The notes beneath the pieces are model-generated. The model ran no database searches. It was given only the letters and a program-made list of their open reading frames with translations, and was not told where the DNA came from. A stretch of 64,000 bases of DNA from an uncultured Dehalococcoidia bacterium (GTDB lineage Bacteria > Chloroflexota > Dehalococcoidia > Lucifugimonadales > UBA1123). The stretch covers positions 1 through 64,000 of the forward strand of contig CATOSI010000005.1 in assembly GCA_951812505.1 (NCBI GenBank). The letters run 5' to 3'. Positions within the stretch are counted from its first letter, which is position 1; every line of letters starts with the position of its first letter. Made by a program: the position numbers and the translations under genes. Of this stretch, positions 45,701 to 55,938 are shown piece by piece.

Positions 45701-46090
45701 ATGACACAGGCTTGGACATTCTACTACGACTCAGACTGCGGAATGTGTACCGCCGTCGTGCGCTGGCTGAGCAGATTCGACACCCGTAAACAGATAGTCT
45801 GGACCGCCATCCAGTCCCTCGAGACGCCCCCCCGGGGCCTGAGCCACGCCGACCTGGAGAAGGCGGCTTACCTGGTCTGCGCGCCCGGCGACAACCATGA
45901 AGGCTTCTTCGCCTTCCGCAAGCTTCTGCTCAGACTGCCCCTTCTCTCCCCGCTGGGCGCGCTCATGTGGATACCCGGAGCCAAGTTGATCGGAGTCCCC
46001 GCCTACCGCTGGGTCGCCCGCAACAGATACAGGATTTCGGGATGCCCTGTACCGGGCATCGGTCGCCACACCAAACCCGGTCTGGACTAG
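45701..46090 (+). CDS. DCC-family thiol-disulfide oxidoreductase (DUF393)
   Basis: 129 residues. FYYDSDCGMCTAVVRWLSRFD carries the CxxC of the DCC family; DLEKAAYLVCAPGDNHEGFFAFRKLLLRLPLL and PAYRWVARNRYRISG complete the usual DUF393 layout. It is a probable thioredoxin-like redox protein; partner unknown. Confidence 0.88.
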   Translation: MTQAWTFYYDSDCGMCTAVVRWLSRFDTRKQIVWTAIQSLETPPRGLSHADLEKAAYLVCAPGDNHEGFFAFRKLLLRLPLLSPLGALMWIPGAKLIGVPAYRWVARNRYRISGCPVPGIGRHTKPGLD

Positions 46091-46265
46091 ACCATCCCCG
46101 ACTGGATCTCACACCAGCGCCGCCTTCCGACCATCTCCCTCAGCCCCCACTCGCCCCCGATTTCCAGCCTCTGAATACTAAGAACTGATAACTAACGACT
46201 AAATCCTGAATAGGATATAATGTCGCCGTTTGACGAGACACACAAGAAGGGGCATTATCTCCGAT

Positions 46266-47504
46266 ATGCAAAGTACGCAGGTTTCTCCCGAAGTCAGGCG
46301 AGGTCGTAACCAACTTGCAGCCACAGTAGTTCTCGGCCACACCGTAAAGCACATATACAACTCCGGCCTCAACTCAGTCATCATGGCCGCCATCAAGGAC
46401 GACATGGGACTTACCGGTGCCCAATTCGGCCTGCTCTCTACGTCCCAACGCATTACCAGCGGCACGACCACCATGATAGCCGGCTACCTCGGCGACCGCT
46501 TCGCCAACCGCTCCGGCCTCATGCTCCTTATCTCGCTCGGTATGATGGGCATATCCTTCTACCTTCTCGGCAGCGCGCCCAACTACTGGCTGCTCATGGC
46601 CGTCATGCTGCTGGTCGGCATCGGACCATCCCTGTACCACTCCCCCGCGATAGCCTCGCTCTCACGAAAGTTCCCGGACAGGCGAGGATTCGCAATTTCA
46701 CTGCACGGAACCGGCGGCAGCGTCGGAGAAGTCGTGGGCCCCGTCCTCGTCGGCGGACTGATAAGCGGCACCTACCTGGTCGCCTTCGAGTGGAACGATG
46801 TGCTTCACATAAGCGTCGCCCCCGCCCTCTTCTTCGCCGTCCTCATCTACCTGATGATGCGCAACATACCCACAGCCGCGACAGATATCGAGTCTCTGGG
46901 CGAATACTTCAATTCACTGAGATCCTTGCTGCGCCGTCCCGCCATGATCTCCCTCGTAGTGGTGACCGCTCTCCGAAGCACTGGGCAGTCCGCAGTAATG
47001 GCCTTCCTGCCCGTCTATCTGAACGAGGAACTCGGCTACGAATTCGTCGTCATTGGGCTGTTCATGTCCGGCGCCCAGGTCACCGGAATAGTTGTTCAAC
47101 CCATCATGGGCTATCTCTCAGACAGGTTCGGACGTAAGGTCGTACTCGTGCCCTGCACCGCAGCTATGGGACTTCTGATCGCCGCGCTCAAGTTCGCCGA
47201 CACCGAGGCGCTGCTGATTCTGACCATACTGGCCATGGGCGCGTTCCTCTACTCTCTGCACACCATCTACATAGCCAGCGCAATGGACGTGGCGGAGGGG
47301 CAGGCGCAGTCCACCGTCGTCTCCGTGATTTACGGCGCGAGCTTCTTCGGAGCGTTCTCTCCCTGGGTAGCAGGCGTAATAGTTGACCGCACCGAGATAT
47401 CCAACGCCTTCATCTACGGCGGCGTAATGGTAATCGTAGGCGCGATCATACTGGCGTTGACAAAGCTGCCCAGGACGGCAAACCAGGAGAACGCGCCGAA
47501 CTGA
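46266..47504 (+). CDS. MFS transporter
   Basis: 412 residues from the ATG at 46266 (AAGGGGC about 13 bases upstream); a TTG at 46230 is an alternative. Twelve helices; GHTVKHIYNSGLNSVIMAAIK at the start, TSGTTTMIAGYLGDRFANRSGLM (motif A), GPSLYHSPAIASLSRKFPDRRGFAISLHGTGGSVGE and GYLSDRFGRKVVL. The layout is similar to fosmidomycin-resistance-type efflux proteins. Substrate unknown. Confidence 0.85.
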   Translation: MQSTQVSPEVRRGRNQLAATVVLGHTVKHIYNSGLNSVIMAAIKDDMGLTGAQFGLLSTSQRITSGTTTMIAGYLGDRFANRSGLMLLISLGMMGISFYLLGSAPNYWLLMAVMLLVGIGPSLYHSPAIASLSRKFPDRRGFAISLHGTGGSVGEVVGPVLVGGLISGTYLVAFEWNDVLHISVAPALFFAVLIYLMMRNIPTAATDIESLGEYFNSLRSLLRRPAMISLVVVTALRSTGQSAVMAFLPVYLNEELGYEFVVIGLFMSGAQVTGIVVQPIMGYLSDRFGRKVVLVPCTAAMGLLIAALKFADTEALLILTILAMGAFLYSLHTIYIASAMDVAEGQAQSTVVSVIYGASFFGAFSPWVAGVIVDRTEISNAFIYGGVMVIVGAIILALTKLPRTANQENAPN

Positions 47505-47526
47505 CAACTCAAAGACTCTGTGGCCA

Positions 47527-47557
47527 TTGAGAACCCGCATCTGATTTAATGTATAAT
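47527..47557 (+). promoter_or_regulatory. Possible promoter of the Rieske-RND operon
   Basis: TTGAGA (47527-47532), 19-base spacer, TATAAT (47552-47557), about 120 bases before the Rieske gene. The -10 is perfect but the spacer is long. Confidence 0.4.
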
Positions 47558-47677
47558 TTCCTCTAAATCAGGCGTATTCATTGAGGGGATTGGGTAAGTG
47601 GCTCCCGTATCCTGTGCGAATGCCTTGTCGGGTGAGGAAGTCGTTATCACCAGTATCCGGGTGAGGAGTGTCAGGAA

Positions 47678-48781
47678 ATGCCAACTCGACACAGAGAAGT
47701 ACCGAACACCCCGTTGCCCTCCCCGTTTCCTGAAGGCTGGTACTTCATTGCGAGCCGTCAGGACGTACTGAAGGCCAAGCTCATCCAAAAGACCTGGATG
47801 GGGGAGAACATCGTCGTCTGGTGCGACGAGAACGGGCAGGTCTGCGTGGCAGAGGCGTTCTGCCCGCATCTGGGCGCTGATCTGGGCCCCGAATCCGGGG
47901 GGCGCATTTGCGCCGGCCGACTAGTCTGTCCCTTCCATGGCTTTGAGTACGACGCAGCAGGCCAGTGTGTTGCGACGCCCTATGCCGACCCACCCAGAAC
48001 CGCGAGGCTGCGAGTTTTCGAGACGCAGGAAATTCTAGGCCTGATCTTCGCCTGGTATGGCATCCAGGGAAGGGAGCCGCAATGGAGCCTGCCCACCAAT
48101 CTGCCTGAGCAGTCCGGCTGGAGCGGCTTCGAGATCACGACCTTGCGCTTTCCCGGACATCCACAGGAGACGACGGAGAACTCAGTGGACTTGGCGCATC
48201 TGCGCTACGTCCATGGCTACGACAGCGTGAACCGCATTGGGAGAATATCGGTGGACGGCGCCTCTCTCGAGAGTAATTTCGACTTCGTCCGTACCCGGAC
48301 TATTGCCGGAGGCGCGAAATTCACACTTGACATCTCTGCCAACACCTTGATCTTTGGCTTGGGTTACTCGTTCGTGGAGATACACGAACGCTCAATCGGA
48401 ATGGACTTGCGCCTGTGGGTGCTCGCGACGCCCGTTGACGGCGCTCTCATCGACTTGACGCTGGTTTCGCAGGTGCGGGAAATACGCAACCCGAAACGGT
48501 GGGTCACAGGACTCGGCTTTCTGCCTGCGAGGCTGCGCACCAGCCTGATGAACAAGATCATCTCGTATTTCCAACACAAGGACGTTCTGCAGGATGTGGT
48601 TATCTGGAGAGGCAAACAGTACCGGTCCCGTCCGCGACTCTGCCGTTCCGATGGCGAGATAATGCCATATCGCGCCTATTGCGCCCAGTTTTATCCCGAT
48701 CCACCCCATTCTGCGAGTTCCTCGCGGCGGCGGGTATCCCCTACTGCGACTGCTTCAGATAGCGGAGCCCTCGATGAGTAA
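47678..48781 (+). CDS. Rieske non-heme iron oxygenase
   Basis: 367 residues. The Rieske cluster site is CPHLGADLG (~62-70) and CPFHGFEYD (~89-97). The mononuclear iron site follows: ENSVDLAHLRYVHGY near 168-182, with Asp and two His. The layout is that of KshA/Daf-36-type oxygenases, which act on sterols and other polycyclic or aromatic lipids. A reductase partner is not encoded nearby. The stop overlaps the next start by 8 bases, so oxygenase and RND-type exporter are translationally coupled. Confidence 0.9.
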   Translation: MPTRHREVPNTPLPSPFPEGWYFIASRQDVLKAKLIQKTWMGENIVVWCDENGQVCVAEAFCPHLGADLGPESGGRICAGRLVCPFHGFEYDAAGQCVATPYADPPRTARLRVFETQEILGLIFAWYGIQGREPQWSLPTNLPEQSGWSGFEITTLRFPGHPQETTENSVDLAHLRYVHGYDSVNRIGRISVDGASLESNFDFVRTRTIAGGAKFTLDISANTLIFGLGYSFVEIHERSIGMDLRLWVLATPVDGALIDLTLVSQVREIRNPKRWVTGLGFLPARLRTSLMNKIISYFQHKDVLQDVVIWRGKQYRSRPRLCRSDGEIMPYRAYCAQFYPDPPHSASSSRRRVSPTATASDSGALDE

Positions 48782-51247
48782 GATACTCAATAGGCTGAGC
48801 TGGCTGGTCACTGTCCGCCCATACATCACGCTCATCGCTCTCCTTATCATTACGGTTGTGCTGGGCGCGGGGGTACGCTGCGCGCTCCACCGACGGAGGG
48901 GGCCAGCGTAGCGTTCCTTCCCCCGGGACACCCTATCGCAAATGCTACGCAGGAAATAAAAGAGTTCTTCGGGAACTCAGGCGACGTCAGTATCGTAACG
49001 CTCCTCTTTCGCGGGGACGCGATCACGCCCGACGGCCTCTCGCAGATGACCACTCTGATCAACGAAATCGTCAGCGATCCGAGTGTGGGCGAGCTTCTGG
49101 TGCCCGTAGATCCTATCGTTGCCCCTTCATATCTGATCAATGCCGCACTCCAGGTGGACAACTTCGAGTCGCTCACACAAGCCGAAATAGACTCTGTCCA
49201 GAACGTCCCGCAGATTGGGGAAGCCCTCGCCGCAATAACCGGCACCGACGCGGACGGTACGCCGGTCGCCATCGCCAACATCCGCCTGAGCGATACCGGC
49301 GACGAGAGGGTTGAGAACGCCGAACGTAGGATCAGCGAGCTGGCGACCGGGGACGATGGTCCACTGCGCGTGAGTAGCCTGTCGCCGGTGGTCGTCGAGG
49401 ACGAGTACAGGGAAGCCACGGAGTCGGGGATGGCGCCTCTGATAGGACTGGCGCTTGTCCTGATCGCGGCGCTGCTGCTGCTCTTCACACGCACCCTCTC
49501 AGATATGCTTCTGACTTTGGCGGGGCTCGTCTTCTCACTGGTCTGGATTGTAGGAGCGGAGGGCTGGCTGGGACCGAATGCGCTTGGCCTGATAGGCCCT
49601 CCAAGCTCACTCACTGCGATGGTGCCCGTCATCGTCATCAGCCTCACAGTGGACTATGCTATCCAGGCAGTCTCACACTACCGCGAGCGGCGACTTGCCG
49701 GTGAGCCGGTTATGGAGGCGGTACGTAATGGACTCAGTAATGTCACGATCCCGCTGACACTAGCTGCCGTCACCACGATTGTCAGCCTGTTGGCGACCCT
49801 GTTCTCCCCGATCGGAGTGATTGGCGACTTCGGAATTGTCGCAGGACTGGGCGTAGGAATGAGCCTGATAGTGATGCTGACGCTGATCCCCGCTGGACGG
49901 ACGATCATAGATCGACGACGCGAGTCCCGCGGCACTTTGGCTGCTCCCCGTCCGATCTCCAACGCACTGCCCGGCATCACACCGGCGGCGGAGCTGCTGG
50001 GGAGGGCGGTTACGCGTTGGCCCGTCCCCTTCCTTGTAGCAATTATCGCGGTGACCATCGCGCTCGGATTCGCCGCCACCGGGCTGAAGTCCGAATTCAG
50101 CATCCGCGACATCCTCCCCAGGGGTGGGAGTGTGCTGGAGGACATGAATACCCTGGAGACCGCCGTAGGCGGCTCGACCGAGGTCGCCACCATACTGTTG
50201 AAGGCCGAAGTCACGGAGAGTCGAACTCTCCTGAATCTCCATGATCTCACGGCCGCCTTCGATGACGAACTGCGCCGGCCCCTGGCGGTGGCCGGACCTG
50301 TCCAGGGATCGTATCGAGATCTCGTTCACGACTGGACTAACGAATCCGGGGAACCCGGCGACAAATACGACCCGGCGCTATCGGAACTCTTCCGCGCGGC
50401 CTCTCCCGGAGTGGAACTCGATCCCGAACTGATGCAGGAGTTCATCGACGAACTCGTCGCGAGAGAACCCGAACTGGCGCGTCTTCTGATCAACGATCCG
50501 CAAGGCGTGGACGTTATGCTGCTCCAATTCCCGATATTCTTGGACGATCCTGAGCATACTAGGACGATCCAGGAGGACATCGAAGCGCTCTGGTTAGGAG
50601 ACGACAGCGCTATTACAGCCATATCGGACAGCATTGTCTCGATCGCAGTCACAGATCAGATCACAGACCGGCAGACGGAGGCGATCAGCACTACCATCGC
50701 CGTGGCTCTGGGCATCCTATCCATCTTCTTCTGGCTGACACTGCGCCAGCCTGCGCTGGGGCTCATAGCCGTGGGGCCAATCGTACTGGTACTCATCAGC
50801 GTACTGGGCACGATGGCGCTGCTGAACATTCCCTACACGCTGATCACTTCGATCATCACGGCGCTGTCAATCGGCATCGGAGTGGACTACACAATCCACG
50901 TGATCCACCGATACCGGGAAGAGTTCTCCCACCTGCGCAATCCTGAGCAAGCGGCGATTCGTACTCTCGCCACTACAGGTTCGGCGCTGCTGGGTTCCGC
51001 ACTGACGACGGCATTCGGATTCGGAGTGCTGATAGCCTCCCCGCTGCTTGCGTCCCAGCAGTTCGGTATCACGGCGACGATAACCATCGTTTACTCCCTG
51101 GTAGTATCAATCTTTGTGGTGCTTCCAGCGATGGTAGTCTGGGGCGCGTACCAAAACATGAGGCTGCGTTCCATGGTAGAGCGCATGTGGAACGAGCTCG
51201 ACGTAGCCGCTGAGGGTATCCAACGGCGCAGCGAACAGGGGCGGTGA
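48774..51247 (+). CDS. RND/MMPL-family exporter, frameshifted near its N-terminus
   Basis: From the ATG at 48774 (GCGGAG upstream) the frame reads MSKILNRLSWLVTVRPYITLIALLIITVVLGAG and then stops at about 48900. Adding one G to the GGGGG run at 48869-48873 restores TLRAPPTEGASVAFLPPGHP and the long frame to 51247, 824 residues in all. Without repair the first ATG is at 49046. The protein has two sets of membrane helices with the sterol-sensing/MMPL pattern (VPVIVISLTVDYAIQAVSHYRERR; ITALSIGIGVDYTIHVIHRYREE) and two large outer loops. MMPL proteins export lipids, hopanoids or terpenoid-like molecules. Coupled to the Rieske gene. Confidence 0.8.
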
Positions 51248-51251
51248 TGCG

Positions 51252-53278
51252 TCAGATACGTATCTCGCGCCTCTGTTCGGATATGCGGAACCTCAACTTC
51301 TTGCTCGGTTTCATAGACGGCAGCGGGCTGAACTTGAGATTGTAGTTCGCGGGGGACACTTCCAGCTTGAAGTAATGCGCGACCATCAACACGTTCATGG
51401 CCAATTGCAGTTCCATCCACCGGAAGCCGAGACACCGGTGTGTGCCCAGCCCGTACGGGGCGAATCCGGGGCTGTGATGCTCATTACGCGGCGGCAGATA
51501 GCGGTCAATATCGAATGAGAAGGGGTCTGGAAAGACATCTTTCATGTAATGCGAAGCTGTCTGGGCAATGTAAACCCGTGTCCCTATCGGTATTTCATAG
51601 TCCTCGACCACGCACGAATTCATGACGTCTCGCATTGACATCGGGACGATTGGGTACATTCGCAGGCATTCCATCAGGAAACGGTGGGTGACGTCTATCG
51701 CGGACATCGTGAAGTCCCCGCTGCCCGGATCGCCGTCTTCAAACATGGCGTCGGCTTCCCGCTGGATCCTGCTATAGAGTTGAGGCTGCGACGCCATTGC
51801 GTACACCGCGAAGCTAAACGCGTCACCCAGGTACACGCTTGCGATCAGAGCCGCCAAAAGAGCGAACCGCAGATTCGACTCCGGCACCAGCTGCGGGTCG
51901 CTCGCGTGCAGGCTCAGTATGTCATCCGCCAGGTCGCGGGGTACTCCCATCCGCTGCGCCGGTGTGTGGACGCTCTGGACCCTTTCCAGCAAAGTGTCCA
52001 CGGCTTTCGCGCGGCGTTTCATCCCCGGAGTGCTCAGCATGAACTTGGGCATGGCTTTTACGATGTGAGTTATGAGCGCTCGCTCTTTGTACGTCATCAG
52101 GTCGTCTATGATGTCCTGCGAATCAACGCTGACGGAGAGGGACGAGATCTGTGCGTTTATCATTCGTCGGCACATACTCGTTGCTGAGAATACATCTCCA
52201 ACCATCCAGTCCGACATATAGTTGCGCGCTTGATGGTAAACCTGGTCCAACTGCCCTTCCAGTCTTCCACGTGAGTACGCCGACGACATGGCCTTGCGAA
52301 GCCGGAAATGATCGGCGCCGTCGAGGGAAGGCAATACGCCGGACGCACCATACACCTTCTCGAAGTCGCTGAAGTAGTCCTTAGCTCTCAGGTGCATGCG
52401 CCCGTTCCGTTGTACCCAGCGATTCGTCTCTGGCCCGCTCAGAAACATCATGGGCTTTTGGAACGGCGGCCGAATCTCGAACACTGGACCATACTGTTCC
52501 GTGAGGTCCGCAAAGAGCGCCGGAACATTTCCGCTGCGAACATGGGGGCTGAACGCCAACTTACGCAAGGGAACTGTCGGGATCTTCTTGGACAGCGCGG
52601 AGCGCCTGAGCAGCGGGCCGGCAAGGTTGTGGGAGACCGCGGCGGCTATGGAACGGCCAATCAAGTCCATCCTGCAAATTAGCTGAATGCGCTCCTCCGC
52701 CACCTCGTCGAGTGGAAATATGAAGCGAAACACGTCGCACGTATTGATGAGACAGATGATGACGATATCTCTCGGGGCCGGAATCTCGTTGTCGAAGATT
52801 GCCATGACGATGCGCGCCTTGACGAACTGCGCCCTGGTGCCTTCCACGGAGGCTCCGAACATTTCCGTCTGCCCCATGCTGCGAGACAGCGTCCAGAAAT
52901 CGCCGTCGTGATATTCCAGGATCTTCAGGGCAACCAAGCGGTCCAGACTCAAATCAATGATTGCCTCCGCGCGGGGGCGAGCCGTTCGATCCAGTACTGG
53001 GTGTTCCGTTGGTCCGCTTCGCCCGCAATTTCCTTCAAGATGGGGTCGAGCGCGGGGTCGCCCGTCTCCGTATCGTCCAGAAGATACAGCGATTCCACGT
53101 CCGTGTCGATACGGGACATCAACGAAAGCTCTGCGAGTACCGCACCTACGAGGGCACAGTTCAAGTCCCAGCCCGGCACCTGGTGAAAGTAGCCGCTCTC
53201 CTCGCTCAGAAGCATCAGGATGAATTCTTCCGGCAAACTCAGCGGGTGGGCAGCCACACTCTCGGCGCTGACAGTCAT
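51252..53278 (-). CDS. GPP34-cytochrome P450 fusion, frameshifted
   Basis: From the ATG at 53278 (GGAGG upstream) the first ~100 residues (LSLPEEFILMLLSEESGYFHQ, CALVGAVLAELSLMSRID, DDTETGDPALDPILKEI) are the first half of a GPP34/GOLPH3 domain. The frame ends in a stop just after WIERLAP. One extra base in the GGGGG run at 52973-52977 joins RAEAIIDLSLDRLVALKIL and the second half (ICLINTCDVFRFIFPLDEVAEERI), and then a P450 of ~450 residues: ExxR in MECLRMYP, DPFSFDIDRYLPP, heme-Cys loop FAPYGLGTHRCLG. Total ~675 residues. GPP34 binds phosphoinositides in eukaryotes; it may dock the P450 to a membrane here. The stop is 4 bases from the RND stop. Confidence 0.8.
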
Positions 53279-53406
53279 CGGTCCCAGCCTCCACGCACCA
53301 TCTCGAAACTCTAAGGAAACTCACACTTGCCGCAATTGACTATAGTATATTCCTCAAATGAAAGGGTGGCAAACGACCGAAACCCATTCAGGGCATCCTG
53401 AAATGG

Positions 53407-54582
53407 CTACGCTCCTATCAGCACCACATCGCGCTGCATCTGGGTGGTTACCTGCGGCCCGTCCTCGGAAATGAACACGTCTATCTCCGACCGCACACCG
53501 AACTCCGGGATGTAGATGCCAGGCTCGATCGTCACCGCGACCCCCGGTATCAGCTGCCGCGTATCGTGCGTCTCCCATGAATCCAGGTTGACCGCGTTCG
53601 AATGTACCTCGCGCCCAAGACTGTGCCCCAGCCGGTGATTGAAGTAATCTCCGTAACCGGCGTCTTCGATGTAGTCGCGCGCGACCTTGTCCAGCTGCCA
53701 GCCCTCAAGGACTCGCCCCTCTCCGAAGGCGTTCTCCATCTCGGCCAGTGCCGCGTCACGCGAACCCAAGACTATGTCGAACACCTCGCGGTGCTTCGCC
53801 GGGACCTCGTCGCCGACATAGGCGGTCCACGTGATATCCCCGAACATATCGTCTTCGCCGGGCAGCCGCGTCCAAAGGTCTATCAGCACCCAGTCGCCAC
53901 GCTCTATCTCCACAGAGTTCTCAGGCGTCGGGTCGAAGTGCGGGTCCGAGGCGTGCTCGTTCACCGCGACCGCAGGGCCGTCGGTCACAATCATGCCTTC
54001 CTCCAGGAAGCGGTTGCGGATGAACTCCTTCACGTCGTACTCGGTCACTCCTGAGTCAATGCTGTCCCCGATGTACCTGAACGCCTCCTGAACGATCACG
54101 CTCAGCTTCTCAGCGGCGTACACGTGCGATTCGAACTGCTCCGCGTTCCACCGCTGCGTGGCGTACTGCAGTAGGTCCGCCGACGGAACAATCTCCACCC
54201 CAAGGCTCTTCACCAGTTCCAGTGTCCCGCCGTCCACATTCGACACTCGCGGCAGCGCGCCCTCCGGCGTGTACTCCATCGCCACGCGACCGGAGATGCA
54301 GAAGTCGTTCCGCAGCTTGTCAATCATGTCGCGCCGGTTGATGAAAAGCGTGGTATCCAGGTCGAGATGGTCGAACCGGCTCTGGTCCACGAAACTGAGC
54401 AGCAGGCGCGGGATGCCGCTGACCGGTATCCACAGCCAGACCGGACGGGTAACATGCCCGACGCTGCCCACCGTGTCGGCGAATATCGGATTAAGCCCCC
54501 TGTAATCGTAGAGGAGCCATCCGTTTACATCATGCTCTCCCATGTACTCCTGGGCCTGCTCAATGACCTCTTGTATTGACAT
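53407..54582 (-). CDS. M24-family metallopeptidase (Xaa-Pro aminopeptidase-like)
   Basis: 391 residues from the ATG at 54582 (GGGGGAA upstream). A creatinase-like N-terminal domain precedes the pita-bread fold. Metal ligands: DWVLIDLWTRLPGEDDMFGDITW (two Asp), HRLGHSLGREVH (His), VTIEPGIYIPE (Glu) and RSEIDVFI (Glu). It probably trims Xaa-Pro dipeptides or related amides. No signal peptide. Confidence 0.9.
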   Translation of the reverse strand: MSIQEVIEQAQEYMGEHDVNGWLLYDYRGLNPIFADTVGSVGHVTRPVWLWIPVSGIPRLLLSFVDQSRFDHLDLDTTLFINRRDMIDKLRNDFCISGRVAMEYTPEGALPRVSNVDGGTLELVKSLGVEIVPSADLLQYATQRWNAEQFESHVYAAEKLSVIVQEAFRYIGDSIDSGVTEYDVKEFIRNRFLEEGMIVTDGPAVAVNEHASDPHFDPTPENSVEIERGDWVLIDLWTRLPGEDDMFGDITWTAYVGDEVPAKHREVFDIVLGSRDAALAEMENAFGEGRVLEGWQLDKVARDYIEDAGYGDYFNHRLGHSLGREVHSNAVNLDSWETHDTRQLIPGVAVTIEPGIYIPEFGVRSEIDVFISEDGPQVTTQMQRDVVLIGA

Positions 54583-54844
54583 ATAGAAATTCCCCCGAAA
54601 GTCCAAAACCGCTTATGGCTTCTACCATTGCCACAAATGTAACAGCCTCACATTCAGACCGACAAGGCAAACAGCGCGTGAATCATACTTGTCCCAACCA
54701 TCATACCGGCCAACCTGGAAACCTACCTGACCACACACCTATCCTGCACATCCCAGCATCCTGAAAACCCTGATTCAGGCAAACGATTGACACGCCTCGA
54801 ACCCTATGCTACCAATCAGATTAGCGAAAATAGGAAAGACGCAC

Positions 54845-55801
54845 ATGACCGACGCCTGCTGCGCCCCCTCAGCCGAGGGACGTGAAATCTCCCCGACGAC
54901 CGCACGGGTCTCCATCCCCCGCACCGCGCCCCCGCGCCGCGCCCCCAAGGGCATGGCATACATACCCGGCGGTAGCTTCCTCATGGGCACCGACGACCCG
55001 GTCGGCTTCCCGGCGGACGGCGAGGGTCCCGCGCGAGAGGTCGAGGTCACACCCTTCTACATGGACGAGACGGCCGTCACGAACGCCCAGTTTGGCAGAT
55101 TCGTCAGGGCCACCAGGTACAGGACCGAGGCGGAGAGGTTCGGCTGGTCGTTCGTCTTCCACCTGTTCGTTCCACCCAGACTTGCGCGGACCGCCAGCCA
55201 GGCGGTCGCGAACGCTCAGTGGTGGTGGAGGATAGACGGCGCGAGCTGGCGCAGACCGGAGGGCCCCGGCTCCGGCATCAGCCGGCGCATGGACCACGCC
55301 GTCACCCATGTCTCCTGGAACGACGCGCAGGCGTACTGTCGCTGGGCGGGTAAGCGTCTGCCGACCGAGGCCGAATGGGAGATGGCTGCACGCGGCGGAC
55401 TCGACAGAAAGCGTTACGCCTGGGGCGACGACCTCACTCCGGGCGGCAGGCACATGTGCAACATCTGGCAGGGCGACTTCCCCAACTCCAACACCGAAGA
55501 GGACGGATTCAGCGGCGTCGCCCCGGCTAAGGCCTTCGACCCCAACGGCTTCGGACTCTACAACATGAGCGGCAACGTGTGGGAATGGCAGTCCGACTGG
55601 TTCAGCCCCAGCTACCACGTCAGCGGAGAGAGGCGCGACCCGGCAGGCCCACGCACCGGTATGAGCCGCGTCATCAAGGGCGGCTCATACCTCTGCCACG
55701 ACTCTTACTGCAACCGCTACCGCGTCGCCGCCCGCAGCTCCAACACCCCGGACAGTTCGACCGGCAACCTCGGATTCCGCTGCGTCGTGGACGCCGCATA
55801 G
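54845..55801 (+). CDS. Formylglycine-generating enzyme (SUMF1/FGE family)
   Basis: 318 residues from the ATG at 54845 (AGGAAAG upstream). PGGSFLMGTDD, VTHVSWNDAQAYCRWAGKRLPTEAEWEMAARGG and MSGNVWEWQSDWF are the FGE fold. GGSYLCHDSYCNRYR contains Cys284 and Cys289, at the spacing of the copper-binding pair that defines true FGEs rather than EgtB/PvdO-type relatives. It would oxidise the CxPxR Cys of a sulfatase to formylglycine. No sulfatase gene is in the window, so the client lies elsewhere. Confidence 0.9.
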   Translation: MTDACCAPSAEGREISPTTARVSIPRTAPPRRAPKGMAYIPGGSFLMGTDDPVGFPADGEGPAREVEVTPFYMDETAVTNAQFGRFVRATRYRTEAERFGWSFVFHLFVPPRLARTASQAVANAQWWWRIDGASWRRPEGPGSGISRRMDHAVTHVSWNDAQAYCRWAGKRLPTEAEWEMAARGGLDRKRYAWGDDLTPGGRHMCNIWQGDFPNSNTEEDGFSGVAPAKAFDPNGFGLYNMSGNVWEWQSDWFSPSYHVSGERRDPAGPRTGMSRVIKGGSYLCHDSYCNRYRVAARSSNTPDSSTGNLGFRCVVDAA

Positions 55802-55938
55802 CCACAGATGTCGTCATTTCCGTGAAGCTCGTCCTCGTGAAAACGGGGAACGGCAATCCAGAATTTGGCGGTCTCTGATTCGTTGCGTTAAACTCTTGGG
55901 ATACTGCTTGAATTCAAGATACAGACGGACACTCTGAC

